From Phocoenobacter uteri (lineage in GTDB: Bacteria; Pseudomonadota; Gammaproteobacteria; Enterobacterales; Pasteurellaceae), in the NCBI RefSeq assembly GCF_900454895.1, contig NZ_UGTA01000001.1:124001-188000 (forward strand): a DNA stretch of 64,000 bases, in the 5' to 3' direction. The translations under genes and the position numbers were made by a program. The notes under the pieces were generated by a model. That model had not been told where the DNA came from and made no database searches. It saw nothing but the letters and a program-made list of their open reading frames with translations. Positions 8,204-16,636 of this stretch are shown piece by piece; positions within the stretch are counted from its first letter, which is position 1, and the number at the start of each line of letters is the position of its first letter.

Positions 8204-9388
8204 ATGAGAAATTTAACAAAAACTGCCCTTGCTGTATTAGCAGGTTTATCTGTGGCACAAGGCGTGTATGCGAAAATGGTTGAAGGTCAAATCAACATTT
8301 GGATCAACTCAGATAAAGGGTATAACGGATTAGCCGAAGTAGGTAAAAAATTTGAAGCGGATACCGGTGTAAAAGTCGTTGTTGAACACCCTTCTAAATT
8401 AGAAGAAGTGTATCCTCAAGTTGCTGCTTCTGGTGATGGTCCGGATGTGATTATTTTTGCTCACGATCGTTTTGGTGGTTATGCACAAGCGGGCTTACTG
8501 GCAGAAATTCAACCAAGTGCAGGGTTTAAAGCTAAATTATCAGACATCGGTTGGAAAGCAACAAGCTATAAAGGTAAACAAATTGCTTATCCAATTGCGG
8601 TGGAATCACTCTCTTTAATTTATAACAAAGATTTAGTTCCAACCCCACCAACTACGTGGAAAGAAGTAATTGAGTTAGATAAAAAACTTAAAAAAGACGG
8701 CAAATCTGCGATTATGTGGAACTTAGCTGAACCTTATTTCACTTGGCCAATTATCTCTTCACAAGGTGCTTACGCATTCAAATTAACCGATAAAGGTTAT
8801 GATGTAAAAGATATCGGTGTGAACAATAAAGAGGCACAAAAAGGCTTACAATTTGTGGTTGATTTAGTAAAACAAAAAGTAATCAACAAAGACACCGATT
8901 ATGCCGTTGCAGAAGCAGGCTTTAACAAAGGGCAAACTGCATTAACTATTAACGGTCCTTGGGCTTGGGCAAATATTGAGAAAAGCGGTATCAACTATGG
9001 TGTAGCGGTATTACCTAAATTAGACGGTAAAGCGGGCAAACCATTTGTGGGTGTATTAAGTGCCGGTGTGAACGCAGCGAGTCCAAATAAAGATCTTGTT
9101 AAAGAATTTATGGAAAACTACTTATTAACAGACAGTGGTTTAGAAACCGTGAATAAAGATGTGCCATTAGGTGCAGTTGCACTGAAAAGCTATCAAAAAG
9201 TGTTAGCAAAAGATCCTCGTATTGCGGCAACAATGGCAAATGCGGAAAACGGCGAAGTTATGCCAAATATTCCTGAAATGAGCCGTTTCTGGTATTCAGA
9301 AAAAGCAGCGATTACCAATGCGGTAACCGGTCGTCAAAGTGTGAAAGAAGCACTTGATGAAGCACAAGCGAAGATCGAAAAAGAATAA
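8204..9388 (+). CDS. malE: Periplasmic maltose-binding protein MalE
   Basis: A 394-residue protein, close to E. coli MalE (396). The start is the ATG at 8204, preceded by AGAGGAAAATGTT; it gives a normal signal peptide (MRNLTKTALAV... cleaved after VYA). Earlier in-frame starts add residues with no signal-peptide character. Diagnostic stretches are INIWINSDKGYNGLAEVGKK, AHDRFGGYAQ, EPYFTWPI and NGPWAWANIE, which form the sugar-binding cleft. It delivers maltose and maltodextrins to MalFGK. First gene of malE-F-G-Q, with a hairpin immediately after its stop codon. Confidence 0.97.
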   Translation: MRNLTKTALAVLAGLSVAQGVYAKMVEGQINIWINSDKGYNGLAEVGKKFEADTGVKVVVEHPSKLEEVYPQVAASGDGPDVIIFAHDRFGGYAQAGLLAEIQPSAGFKAKLSDIGWKATSYKGKQIAYPIAVESLSLIYNKDLVPTPPTTWKEVIELDKKLKKDGKSAIMWNLAEPYFTWPIISSQGAYAFKLTDKGYDVKDIGVNNKEAQKGLQFVVDLVKQKVINKDTDYAVAEAGFNKGQTALTINGPWAWANIEKSGINYGVAVLPKLDGKAGKPFVGVLSAGVNAASPNKDLVKEFMENYLLTDSGLETVNKDVPLGAVALKSYQKVLAKDPRIAATMANAENGEVMPNIPEMSRFWYSEKAAITNAVTGRQSVKEALDEAQAKIEKE

Positions 9389-9400
9389 TTAGAATAAACC

Positions 9401-9428
9401 GTAGGGGCAGGGCATTCCCTGTCTCTAC
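9401..9428 (+). repeat. Extragenic palindrome between malE and malF
   Basis: GTAGGGGCAGGG, loop CATT, CCCTGTCTCTAC. All twelve pairs form in RNA if two G-U pairs are allowed. No T-run follows, so it is not a typical terminator. It sits where E. coli carries REP elements that protect malE mRNA. It belongs to the same repeat type as 34250-34291, 34386-34427, 37321-37364, 37385-37425 and 60448-60475. Confidence 0.8.
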
Positions 9429-9459
9429 AAATATTTTATTGACAGGTTAGGATAACACT

Positions 9460-11016
9460 ATGCTCACTTCCATTGAAACACCACCAACACCATTCCAAAT
9501 TTGGGGAAAACGACTTTGTGTCGGTTTACTTTATTTATTAGCGTTTTATCTTGTTTTTACTATTTATTTACAAGGCGAGATTTTATTTGCCCTACTGGTG
9601 TTGGTTGTTTTAACCTCTGGAATTTATGTGTTTAGCAGTGGGCGAGCATACCGCTGGCGTTATCTTTACCCAGGTGTATCCGCTATTGGGATTTTTATTT
9701 TATTCCCATTATTGATGACCGTTGTGATTGCTTTTACGAATTATAGCGGATCAAACAGATTAAACTTCGAGCAAGTGGTGTCGCAGTTACAATCGCAAAA
9801 ATTTGCGTTTGGGGAACGTTTTAATTTTAAATTATTAGAAGCTGAAAATAATCAATATCAGCTGGCACTTGATAATAAAAAATTGCAAAAAAACTATCTT
9901 TCTGCACCGCTTGATCTTACAAAATTACCGACAGAATTAAGGGTTAATGAAGTTGTTGAACTGCCACAGGCTAAGGCTGCACCTTTAAAAACTGTTATTC
10001 AAAATCGCACAAATTTACAAGCGATAAATGTGGTGTTACCTTCCAATGAAAGCTTAACAATGAGTTCATTACGCCAATTTACCGAGCAGAAGAAGCGGTA
10101 CGATTTTGATCAAAATTTGCAAATTTTAACTAATAATGAAACAGGTGAAAAATATAAAGCAAATGATGAAATTGGTTTCTTCCAAAAAATTGATGAGCAA
10201 GGAAACTTCGTTGAACAGCGTTTAGAACCGGGTTATGTCGTCGCAACAGGTTGGCAGAATTATATTAAAATTTTAACGGATAAAGGTGTACAAGAACCTT
10301 TTGTAAAAATCTTTATTTGGACAGTGATTTTCGCCTTTTTAACCGTGATTTTTACCACTTTCTTAGGCATGATTTTTGCTTCACTGGTGCAGTGGGAACC
10401 GTTAAAAGGGAAAGCTGTTTATCGTTTATTACTGATTTTACCTTACGCCGTACCAGGTTTTATCTCAATCTTAGTTTTTCGTGGGTTATTCAACCAAAGT
10501 TTTGGGGAAATCAACTTAATTCTTGATCAATTATTTGGTATTCGCCCTGAGTGGTTTAACGATCCAACCTTAGCAAAATCAATGCTGTTAATTGTAAACA
10601 CGTGGTTGGGCTACCCTTATATGATGATTGTATGTATGGGCTTGCTTAAAGCGATTCCAAATGATTTGTACGAAGCCTCCGCCATTGACGGTGCAACAAT
10701 GTGGCAAAATTTCACAAAAATCACAATGCCAATGTTATTAAAACCGTTAATGCCATTGATGATCGCCAGCTTTGCGTTCAACTTTAATAACTTTGTACTG
10801 ATTCAATTATTAACCTTAGGTGGTCCAAATATGGTCGGCACAACCACCCCAGCAGGGCATACTGATTTACTGGTTAGCTATACTTATCGTATCGCCTTTG
10901 AAGGTAGCGGATCACAAGACTTTGGTTTAGCGGCAGCGATTGCAGTTATCATCTTCTTACTGGTCAGCATTCTCGCGTTATTCCAAATTCGTTTAACCAA
11001 ATTACAGCAAGATTAG
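9460..11016 (+). CDS. malF: Maltose ABC transporter permease MalF
   Basis: A 518-residue inner-membrane protein, close to E. coli MalF (514). N-terminal membrane segments are followed by a large periplasmic domain (about residues 95-260), which is a MalF peculiarity, then the permease core with the EAA loop (YEASAIDGATMWQNFTKITMPML, residues about 405-428) that contacts MalK. It pairs with MalG to form the channel. The ATG lies 71 bp after malE, past the palindrome; malG begins 12 bp after its stop. Confidence 0.97.
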   Translation: MLTSIETPPTPFQIWGKRLCVGLLYLLAFYLVFTIYLQGEILFALLVLVVLTSGIYVFSSGRAYRWRYLYPGVSAIGIFILFPLLMTVVIAFTNYSGSNRLNFEQVVSQLQSQKFAFGERFNFKLLEAENNQYQLALDNKKLQKNYLSAPLDLTKLPTELRVNEVVELPQAKAAPLKTVIQNRTNLQAINVVLPSNESLTMSSLRQFTEQKKRYDFDQNLQILTNNETGEKYKANDEIGFFQKIDEQGNFVEQRLEPGYVVATGWQNYIKILTDKGVQEPFVKIFIWTVIFAFLTVIFTTFLGMIFASLVQWEPLKGKAVYRLLLILPYAVPGFISILVFRGLFNQSFGEINLILDQLFGIRPEWFNDPTLAKSMLLIVNTWLGYPYMMIVCMGLLKAIPNDLYEASAIDGATMWQNFTKITMPMLLKPLMPLMIASFAFNFNNFVLIQLLTLGGPNMVGTTTPAGHTDLLVSYTYRIAFEGSGSQDFGLAAAIAVIIFLLVSILALFQIRLTKLQQD

Positions 11017-11028
11017 GGGGAATAGATT

Positions 11029-11919
11029 ATGGCAATGGTTCAAGAAAAATCGATAAAAGTACGTTTATTTTCAGCACATTTATTTCTGATTTTATTCTGT
11101 GCGTTGATTTTATTCCCAATGCTGATGATTATCGGCATTTCATTAAGACCAGGTAATTTAGCGATTGGCGAAATTATTCCAAGTACCATTTCTTTTGAGC
11201 ATTGGAAGTTGGCTTTGGGAATCCCTGTTACCCAAGCGGACGGTTCAATCACGCCACCACCTTTTCCTGTCTTATTATGGCTTTGGAACTCTGTAAAAGT
11301 GGCAACGGTGACAGCTGTCTTAACCTTAATTTTTTCTACCACTTCCGCTTATGCTTTTGCACGCTTGAAATTTGCCGGTAAAAGTATGTTATTACAAGGA
11401 ATGTTGATTTTTCAAATGTTCCCAGCGGTACTTTCATTAGTGGCATTATATGCCTTATTTGACCGTTTAAGTGATTACATTCCATTCTTAGGATTGAATA
11501 CACACGGCGGAGTCATTTTTGCTTATTTGGGTGGGATTGCAATGCACGTTTGGACAATCAAAGGCTATTTTGAAACCATTGATAAATCATTAGAAGAAGC
11601 TGCGGCCTTAGACGGTGCAACCCCTTGGCAAACATTCCGCTTAATTTTATTGCCATTGTCTGTACCTATTTTAGCGGTTGTCTTTATTTTATCTTTCATC
11701 TCATCAATTATTGAAGTACCTGTGGCCTCTTTATTATTACGAGATGTGGGCAACTATACGTTGGCGGTGGGAATGCAACAATATCTACACCCACAAAATT
11801 ATTTATGGGGTGATTTTGCCGCTGCCGCCATTCTTTCTGCTATTCCAATTACCTTAGTCTTTATTTTGGCACAACGTTGGTTAGTGGGTGGTTTAACATC
11901 TGGTGGTGTAAAAGGTTAG
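11029..11919 (+). CDS. malG: Maltose ABC transporter permease MalG
   Basis: A 296-residue inner-membrane protein of the same length as E. coli MalG. Six membrane segments are visible and the EAA loop reads LEEAAALDGATPWQTFRLIL, the docking site for MalK. The first periplasmic loop contains the long segment seen in MalG proteins. An AGGGGGAATAG ribosome site precedes the ATG. It is the partner of MalF and the third gene of the malE operon, ten bp before malQ. Confidence 0.97.
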   Translation: MAMVQEKSIKVRLFSAHLFLILFCALILFPMLMIIGISLRPGNLAIGEIIPSTISFEHWKLALGIPVTQADGSITPPPFPVLLWLWNSVKVATVTAVLTLIFSTTSAYAFARLKFAGKSMLLQGMLIFQMFPAVLSLVALYALFDRLSDYIPFLGLNTHGGVIFAYLGGIAMHVWTIKGYFETIDKSLEEAAALDGATPWQTFRLILLPLSVPILAVVFILSFISSIIEVPVASLLLRDVGNYTLAVGMQQYLHPQNYLWGDFAAAAILSAIPITLVFILAQRWLVGGLTSGGVKG

Positions 11920-11929
11920 GAGAATAAAA

Positions 11930-13945
11930 ATGATAAAACAACAACACCCATATATTTACCCTTATTTTATTGATGAAAAAGGAGAGCGTAGTTATTCAAG
12001 CCCAGATGTGTATCAACGCATAGCTAACTTGCTAGGTGAACCACAATCGCAACGAGCCGTGCCTTTTGTAAAAGTCGTCAAACAAAATCAAGCGGTCACA
12101 TTTGATCTTAATTTTACCAAAAATGAAAAAGTGGACGACTATTGGCAACTGAAATTAGAAAATGGCGAAACGCGTTCAGGTTATATTTTTAATTATTCGG
12201 TCAATTTACCAAGAAATCTTCCGTTGGGTTATCACGTTTTAACCATTAAAACGGAAAAACAGACCTTTGAATGCCAGATTATCGTTACCCCTGAAAAAGC
12301 CTTTCAACCAGCTGAATTACAACAGGATAAAAAACTGTGGGGATCGATTTTACAGCTTTATACCTTACGTTCTAAAGAGAACTGGGGGATTGGCGATTTT
12401 GGGGATTTACAACAATTTTTAACAAAAATTGCACAGCAAGGGGGCGATTTTGTAGGATTAAATCCTATTCATTCATTATTCCCCGCTAATCCTGAAAGTG
12501 CGAGTCCGTATAGCCCATCTTCTCGTTTATGGCAAAATATTATCTATATTGACGTAAACAAAGTGACCGCTTTTCAACAAAGCAAAAAAGCACAAAGTTG
12601 GTTTAATTCACAAGAAATTCAGCAGCAGCTGACAGATGTCAGAAAAGCAGATTATGTGGATTATAGCACTGTCATACAGCTAAAATTACAAGGTTTAAAA
12701 CTTGCTTTTGAAACCTTTAAAACCCAAAATCAAACGGATTTTGAAGACTTTATTCAACAAAGTGGTGAAAGTTTACTTATTCAAGCCACCTTTGACGCAC
12801 TTCATCAATACCGCTGTGAACAGTTAGAAAATCAATGGGGTTGGGACTCTTGGGAGAGTGAATATCACGATTATCACTCCCCTGCTGTTAAAAAATTCCA
12901 ACAAGATCACAGTGATTTAGTGCGTTTTTATATGTGGCTACAATTTATTGCTCAACAGCAATTAGCCGAATGCGATAAATTAGCGAAACAATTAAAGATG
13001 CCGATTGGTTTTTATCGTGATCTCGCGGTTGGTGTGTCAGCGAATGGGGCAGAAACGTGGGCAGATAAAGAGCTTTATGTATTAGATGCGTCCGTTGGTG
13101 CACCCCCTGATATTATGGCACCACAAGGGCAAAACTGGGGCTTAACCCCAATGCATCCAGAAGTTCTGCAACAGCGTGGTTATCAGCCTTTTATTGATTT
13201 ATTGCGTGCTAATATGCAACATTGCGGTGCATTGCGAATTGACCATATTTTAGGTTTTGCACGTTTATGGTGGGCGACCAAAGGGGTACCAGCCAAAGAT
13301 GGAGCTTATGTACGTTATCCACTCGATGACTTATTAGGAATTTTAGCCCTTGAAAGCCAACGTCATCAATGCTTAATTATTGCCGAAGCATTGGGGATTG
13401 TACCTGATGGAATGCTTGAAGCCTTAGAAGAAAAGGGCATTTTGGCGTATAACATTTTCTATTTTGAATTTGATGAGAATGGGAGCAAGCGTTTAAAAGA
13501 TTATCCATATCAAGCAATGACAACGTTAAGTACTCACGATTTAGCGACAGTAAAAGGCTACTGGCAAGATTACGATTTTGAACTCGGTGAAAAATTTGGG
13601 ATCTATCCGAATGAAGAATTGCTAGCACAATTAAGAAAAGATCGTCTTGTCGCGAAACAAAAAATCCGTCAAGCCGTAGAAGAAAGCGGTCATATTTTGG
13701 AAGAAACTTGCAAAAATGTGAGCCAAACTTTCACACATCAATTACAACATTATGTGGCGGATACAAACAGTGCATTATTTGGCACGCAACCAGAAGACTG
13801 GTTAAATATGCTTGACCCTGTCAATATACCCGGAACAAGCACAGAGTATCCAAACTGGCGAAGAAAATTGAGCAAAACAGTTGATGAGATTTTTGAAGAT
13901 GAAAAAATTATCACATTGTTAAGTGAGATTGATAAAAAGCGTTAA
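11930..13945 (+). CDS. malQ: 4-alpha-glucanotransferase (amylomaltase) MalQ
   Basis: A 671-residue cytoplasmic GH77 enzyme (E. coli MalQ 694). The C-terminal two thirds hold the catalytic barrel: LRIDHILGFARLWW (nucleophile Asp), IIAEALGIVPDG (acid/base Glu), and STHDLATVKGYW (stabilising Asp), plus SPYSPSSR near residue 195. It moves glucosyl units between maltodextrins so that maltose can be used. In enterics malQ forms an operon with malP; here it follows malG and no malP is present. An uptake-signal core is inside at about 12096. The operon ends at a strong hairpin. Confidence 0.95.
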   Translation: MIKQQHPYIYPYFIDEKGERSYSSPDVYQRIANLLGEPQSQRAVPFVKVVKQNQAVTFDLNFTKNEKVDDYWQLKLENGETRSGYIFNYSVNLPRNLPLGYHVLTIKTEKQTFECQIIVTPEKAFQPAELQQDKKLWGSILQLYTLRSKENWGIGDFGDLQQFLTKIAQQGGDFVGLNPIHSLFPANPESASPYSPSSRLWQNIIYIDVNKVTAFQQSKKAQSWFNSQEIQQQLTDVRKADYVDYSTVIQLKLQGLKLAFETFKTQNQTDFEDFIQQSGESLLIQATFDALHQYRCEQLENQWGWDSWESEYHDYHSPAVKKFQQDHSDLVRFYMWLQFIAQQQLAECDKLAKQLKMPIGFYRDLAVGVSANGAETWADKELYVLDASVGAPPDIMAPQGQNWGLTPMHPEVLQQRGYQPFIDLLRANMQHCGALRIDHILGFARLWWATKGVPAKDGAYVRYPLDDLLGILALESQRHQCLIIAEALGIVPDGMLEALEEKGILAYNIFYFEFDENGSKRLKDYPYQAMTTLSTHDLATVKGYWQDYDFELGEKFGIYPNEELLAQLRKDRLVAKQKIRQAVEESGHILEETCKNVSQTFTHQLQHYVADTNSALFGTQPEDWLNMLDPVNIPGTSTEYPNWRRKLSKTVDEIFEDEKIITLLSEIDKKR

Positions 13946-13972
13946 TAGTAATTTAACATTTTATAAAATTAA

Positions 13973-14016
13973 CCCAATATAGCTAAATAACATATTGTTT
14001 TTTTAGCTATATTGGG
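13973..14016 (+). terminator. Terminator-like hairpin after malE-F-G-Q
   Basis: A perfect 15-bp stem: CCCAATATAGCTAAA (13973-13987) and TTTAGCTATATTGGG (14002-14016), loop 14 nt, followed by CTTTATAT. The last base pairs of the stem are A/T-rich; the T-run is weak, so termination may be partial. Confidence 0.75.
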
Positions 14017-14223
14017 CTTTATATATTCTAAATAGCGTAAGTTTTTTTAGATGGAAATCACATTCACTTAATGACTGGTCGAACCAGCTTTATCTTACAG
14101 CGATTTATATTGGCTTTTAGAAAAAAAAGTATAGAATTCGCCTCGCTTATTATTTAGACCTATTTTTACAAAGTTCTTTTTCTGAGAATTTTCTATTTTT
14201 ATCATTATTTTTCAGGTAGTTAA

Positions 14224-15627
14224 ATGTTTAATCATCGTGGGGTTATTCTGTTTTTTACAGGGATATTTTCTATCCCTTTTTTATATGCACAGCCTTATCA
14301 ATTTTCTATTGAAATGGTGGATAAAACAGGAAAAAGTACTCAAATTGAACTTGATGAAAATGCACTGTTACAGCGTCCTACGTTGCTATCAAAAATAATG
14401 ATTACGACATTAAATCTAAATGATGAGAAAAAATTACAGAGCATTTATCCGCTGTACCAACAGTTAAAACAGCAAGATGATGTTTTATTGTTATGGTCGG
14501 ACGCAATGCTTGCAAAGTCACAAGGAGATATTGAGCAAGGGATTGCACTTTATGAAAAATTATTGCAAAAACAGCCGAATTTATCGCCAGCAAAGTTACA
14601 ACTCGCATTACTTTTTGTTGAGCAGAATAATCAGAAACAAGCACAGGATTTATTTAAGCAAGTGCAAATAAGTGAACGCTCGGATTACCAGCGAATTGCA
14701 CAGTTTTATCTAAATTCTGATGAGCCGAAAAAGTGGCATTATGATTTTTCATTAAGTTATTTGAATGAAAAAAATATCAATCAGGTTGTGCCAAAAGGCA
14801 CAAAAATAGAGCATTTAAAGACGATACAAGCACCTGAAAATGCACAAGGTTTTTCTTATTCTGGGCGTATTGCTAAGGATCTTGTGAAAAAGCCCTATTT
14901 TGTTGATTTAGCTTTAACGACAAGCGGTAAATATTTTTGGAATAATCACAAATATGATGAATTAAATCTCAATTTTAGTAGCACGATTGGGCGACGTTAT
15001 CAAAAAACAAAATGGCAGATAACGCCTTTTGTGGAACAGTTTTTTTATGCTGGGGGCGAAGATAAAAACACCCATTTAAAACCAAATTATTTTGGATATG
15101 GCTCGCAGTTTAAAGCAGATTATTATTTTACAAAATCACTTTCTTTATCCAGTTTTGTGCATTATGAACAGCAAAAATACAATAAAGAAAAGCAGTTTAA
15201 TAGCGATATTTATCAAGTTGGATTAAGCGTTGGCTATCAGTTACCTGATTTCTATTTTAATTTAGGAACAAACTATAAAATTAAAGAATCAGATACTGAA
15301 CATAATTCGTTTGATCAGCTTCAAATAAATACTAATTTAGTGAAAGCCTTTAAATTTGGGCTAGTGAGCCGAGTTTATTTATCTTATTTGGATCGTCATT
15401 ACGATAAAGCGAGATCGCAGAGTAAGTCTGTTTTTATTCCCTCTTTTTATCGTAAACCACAAAAAGATAAAGAATATACGGCAAGTTTAACTTTATGGCA
15501 TAACAATTTGAATTTTAAGGGGATTACCCCAAAACTTACTTTTGAATATAAGAAATTGCACAGCAATAATTTATTTAAAAATCATAGCAAAAAACAAGTA
15601 TATCTTACATTAAGTAAATATTTTTAA
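14224..15627 (+). CDS. Slam-family surface lipoprotein assembly modulator
   Basis: A 467-residue protein with a signal peptide (to about residue 22, LYA). Residues about 60-165 look like TPR helices (ALYEKLLQKQPNLSPAKLQLALLF), then the rest is a 14-stranded-type beta-barrel rich in alternating aromatic residues and ending in Phe, the DUF560/Slam layout. Slam proteins move lipoproteins across the outer membrane to the cell surface. Two lipoprotein genes with TbpB-like barrels follow within 24 bp, as expected for a Slam and its clients. Which of the known Slam groups it belongs to cannot be told from this. Confidence 0.87.
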   Translation: MFNHRGVILFFTGIFSIPFLYAQPYQFSIEMVDKTGKSTQIELDENALLQRPTLLSKIMITTLNLNDEKKLQSIYPLYQQLKQQDDVLLLWSDAMLAKSQGDIEQGIALYEKLLQKQPNLSPAKLQLALLFVEQNNQKQAQDLFKQVQISERSDYQRIAQFYLNSDEPKKWHYDFSLSYLNEKNINQVVPKGTKIEHLKTIQAPENAQGFSYSGRIAKDLVKKPYFVDLALTTSGKYFWNNHKYDELNLNFSSTIGRRYQKTKWQITPFVEQFFYAGGEDKNTHLKPNYFGYGSQFKADYYFTKSLSLSSFVHYEQQKYNKEKQFNSDIYQVGLSVGYQLPDFYFNLGTNYKIKESDTEHNSFDQLQINTNLVKAFKFGLVSRVYLSYLDRHYDKARSQSKSVFIPSFYRKPQKDKEYTASLTLWHNNLNFKGITPKLTFEYKKLHSNNLFKNHSKKQVYLTLSKYF

Positions 15628-15650
15628 TTGATAAAGAATTGGAGTCTATT

Positions 15651-16601
15651 ATGAAACCGTCAATCAGCAAATTATCTTTAATTACGTTACCTTTTATTTT
15701 AACTGCTTGTGGAAGTGGTGGCGGTAGTTCATCTAAAGCTTCAAATACACAGCCAAAAGCGGAGAATATTCAGAAAGCACCGCAGATGAATAATGAAAGC
15801 AAGAAAGTTGAGAAACAACCGAATGGCAAAGGAATGCCAAAGGAGAAGGAATCTCCTAAGGTTAATGGAAAAGCTGAAAAGCTACAGCGTCAAGATCAAG
15901 GAAAAGAGGAGCAATTACAAGGAAATGTTCCAGAAGATAATTTAAACGCTACACCTTCGTCCTTTGGTTTAGATGCTCACGAAGATAAACAAAAATTAAC
16001 CTTTAAAATTTATGAGGGTACAGGAAGTGAGTATAGTGATGCGGAACTTACATCAAAAAATATAACGGTTAATCTGAAAGATAAGTCAACTAAAATAGAT
16101 GAAGAAAAAGGCTATTATTTTTCGCCATTAGGAAATTTTGAAAATGGTTATGTGGGCTACTATTTACAATCTTCAGACAATAAAACATTGCAAGCTCGTT
16201 TGTTTTATAATGTTAAAAAAGAATTGATTAAACCTCAAGAGCAATTGGGAGAACTTAGTGGCAAGTTTGACACAACAGATGGATTTATTGTAAACACAAC
16301 TAAACAGAATCAGAATATTGTAAAACGACTTGAGGCAACAATCACTTTTAGCAAGGGGAATGCGGATGGTTATGTTCTTGATGATACAAGATCTGAAGCT
16401 ATTAAGATTACTGGAGATGCAACCAATTTGATTTTTGATGTGCAGAAGAATAATTTAGGAATTTCTGTTGGAGACAAGCAGGCGAGTACACCTATTTTTG
16501 TTAAAGAGAGCAAGGATTCTCAAGACGTTTCAAGAATGATAGGTAAAATACAAGGTGATAGCTACAATGCTGTTTATGTATTAGATAAAGCAGAAAAATA
16601 A
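15651..16601 (+). CDS. Slam-linked TbpB-like surface lipoprotein, first copy
   Basis: A 316-residue protein with a lipoprotein signal ending LTAC (Cys20) followed by GSGGG. The ATG at 15651 is preferred over an earlier in-frame start because GGAG lies six bases upstream and the signal peptide then starts cleanly. Residues about 25-95 are a charged, low-complexity linker (KAENIQKAPQMNNESKKVE). The rest is a beta-rich domain with GKFDTTDGFIV and YVLDDTRSEAIKITG, similar to a lipoprotein beta-barrel of the TbpB/HpuA kind. The gene starts 24 bp after the Slam gene, so it is likely a Slam client; ligand unknown. Confidence 0.82.
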   Translation: MKPSISKLSLITLPFILTACGSGGGSSSKASNTQPKAENIQKAPQMNNESKKVEKQPNGKGMPKEKESPKVNGKAEKLQRQDQGKEEQLQGNVPEDNLNATPSSFGLDAHEDKQKLTFKIYEGTGSEYSDAELTSKNITVNLKDKSTKIDEEKGYYFSPLGNFENGYVGYYLQSSDNKTLQARLFYNVKKELIKPQEQLGELSGKFDTTDGFIVNTTKQNQNIVKRLEATITFSKGNADGYVLDDTRSEAIKITGDATNLIFDVQKNNLGISVGDKQASTPIFVKESKDSQDVSRMIGKIQGDSYNAVYVLDKAEK

Positions 16602-16636
16602 TAATTTATAAAAATTTTGGGGTGTTAGGAGCCATT

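Noticed and set aside
14017..14223. Fur box upstream of the Slam gene
   Set aside because: Only a loose TATCATTATTTTTC match near 14197 was seen, too weak to call.
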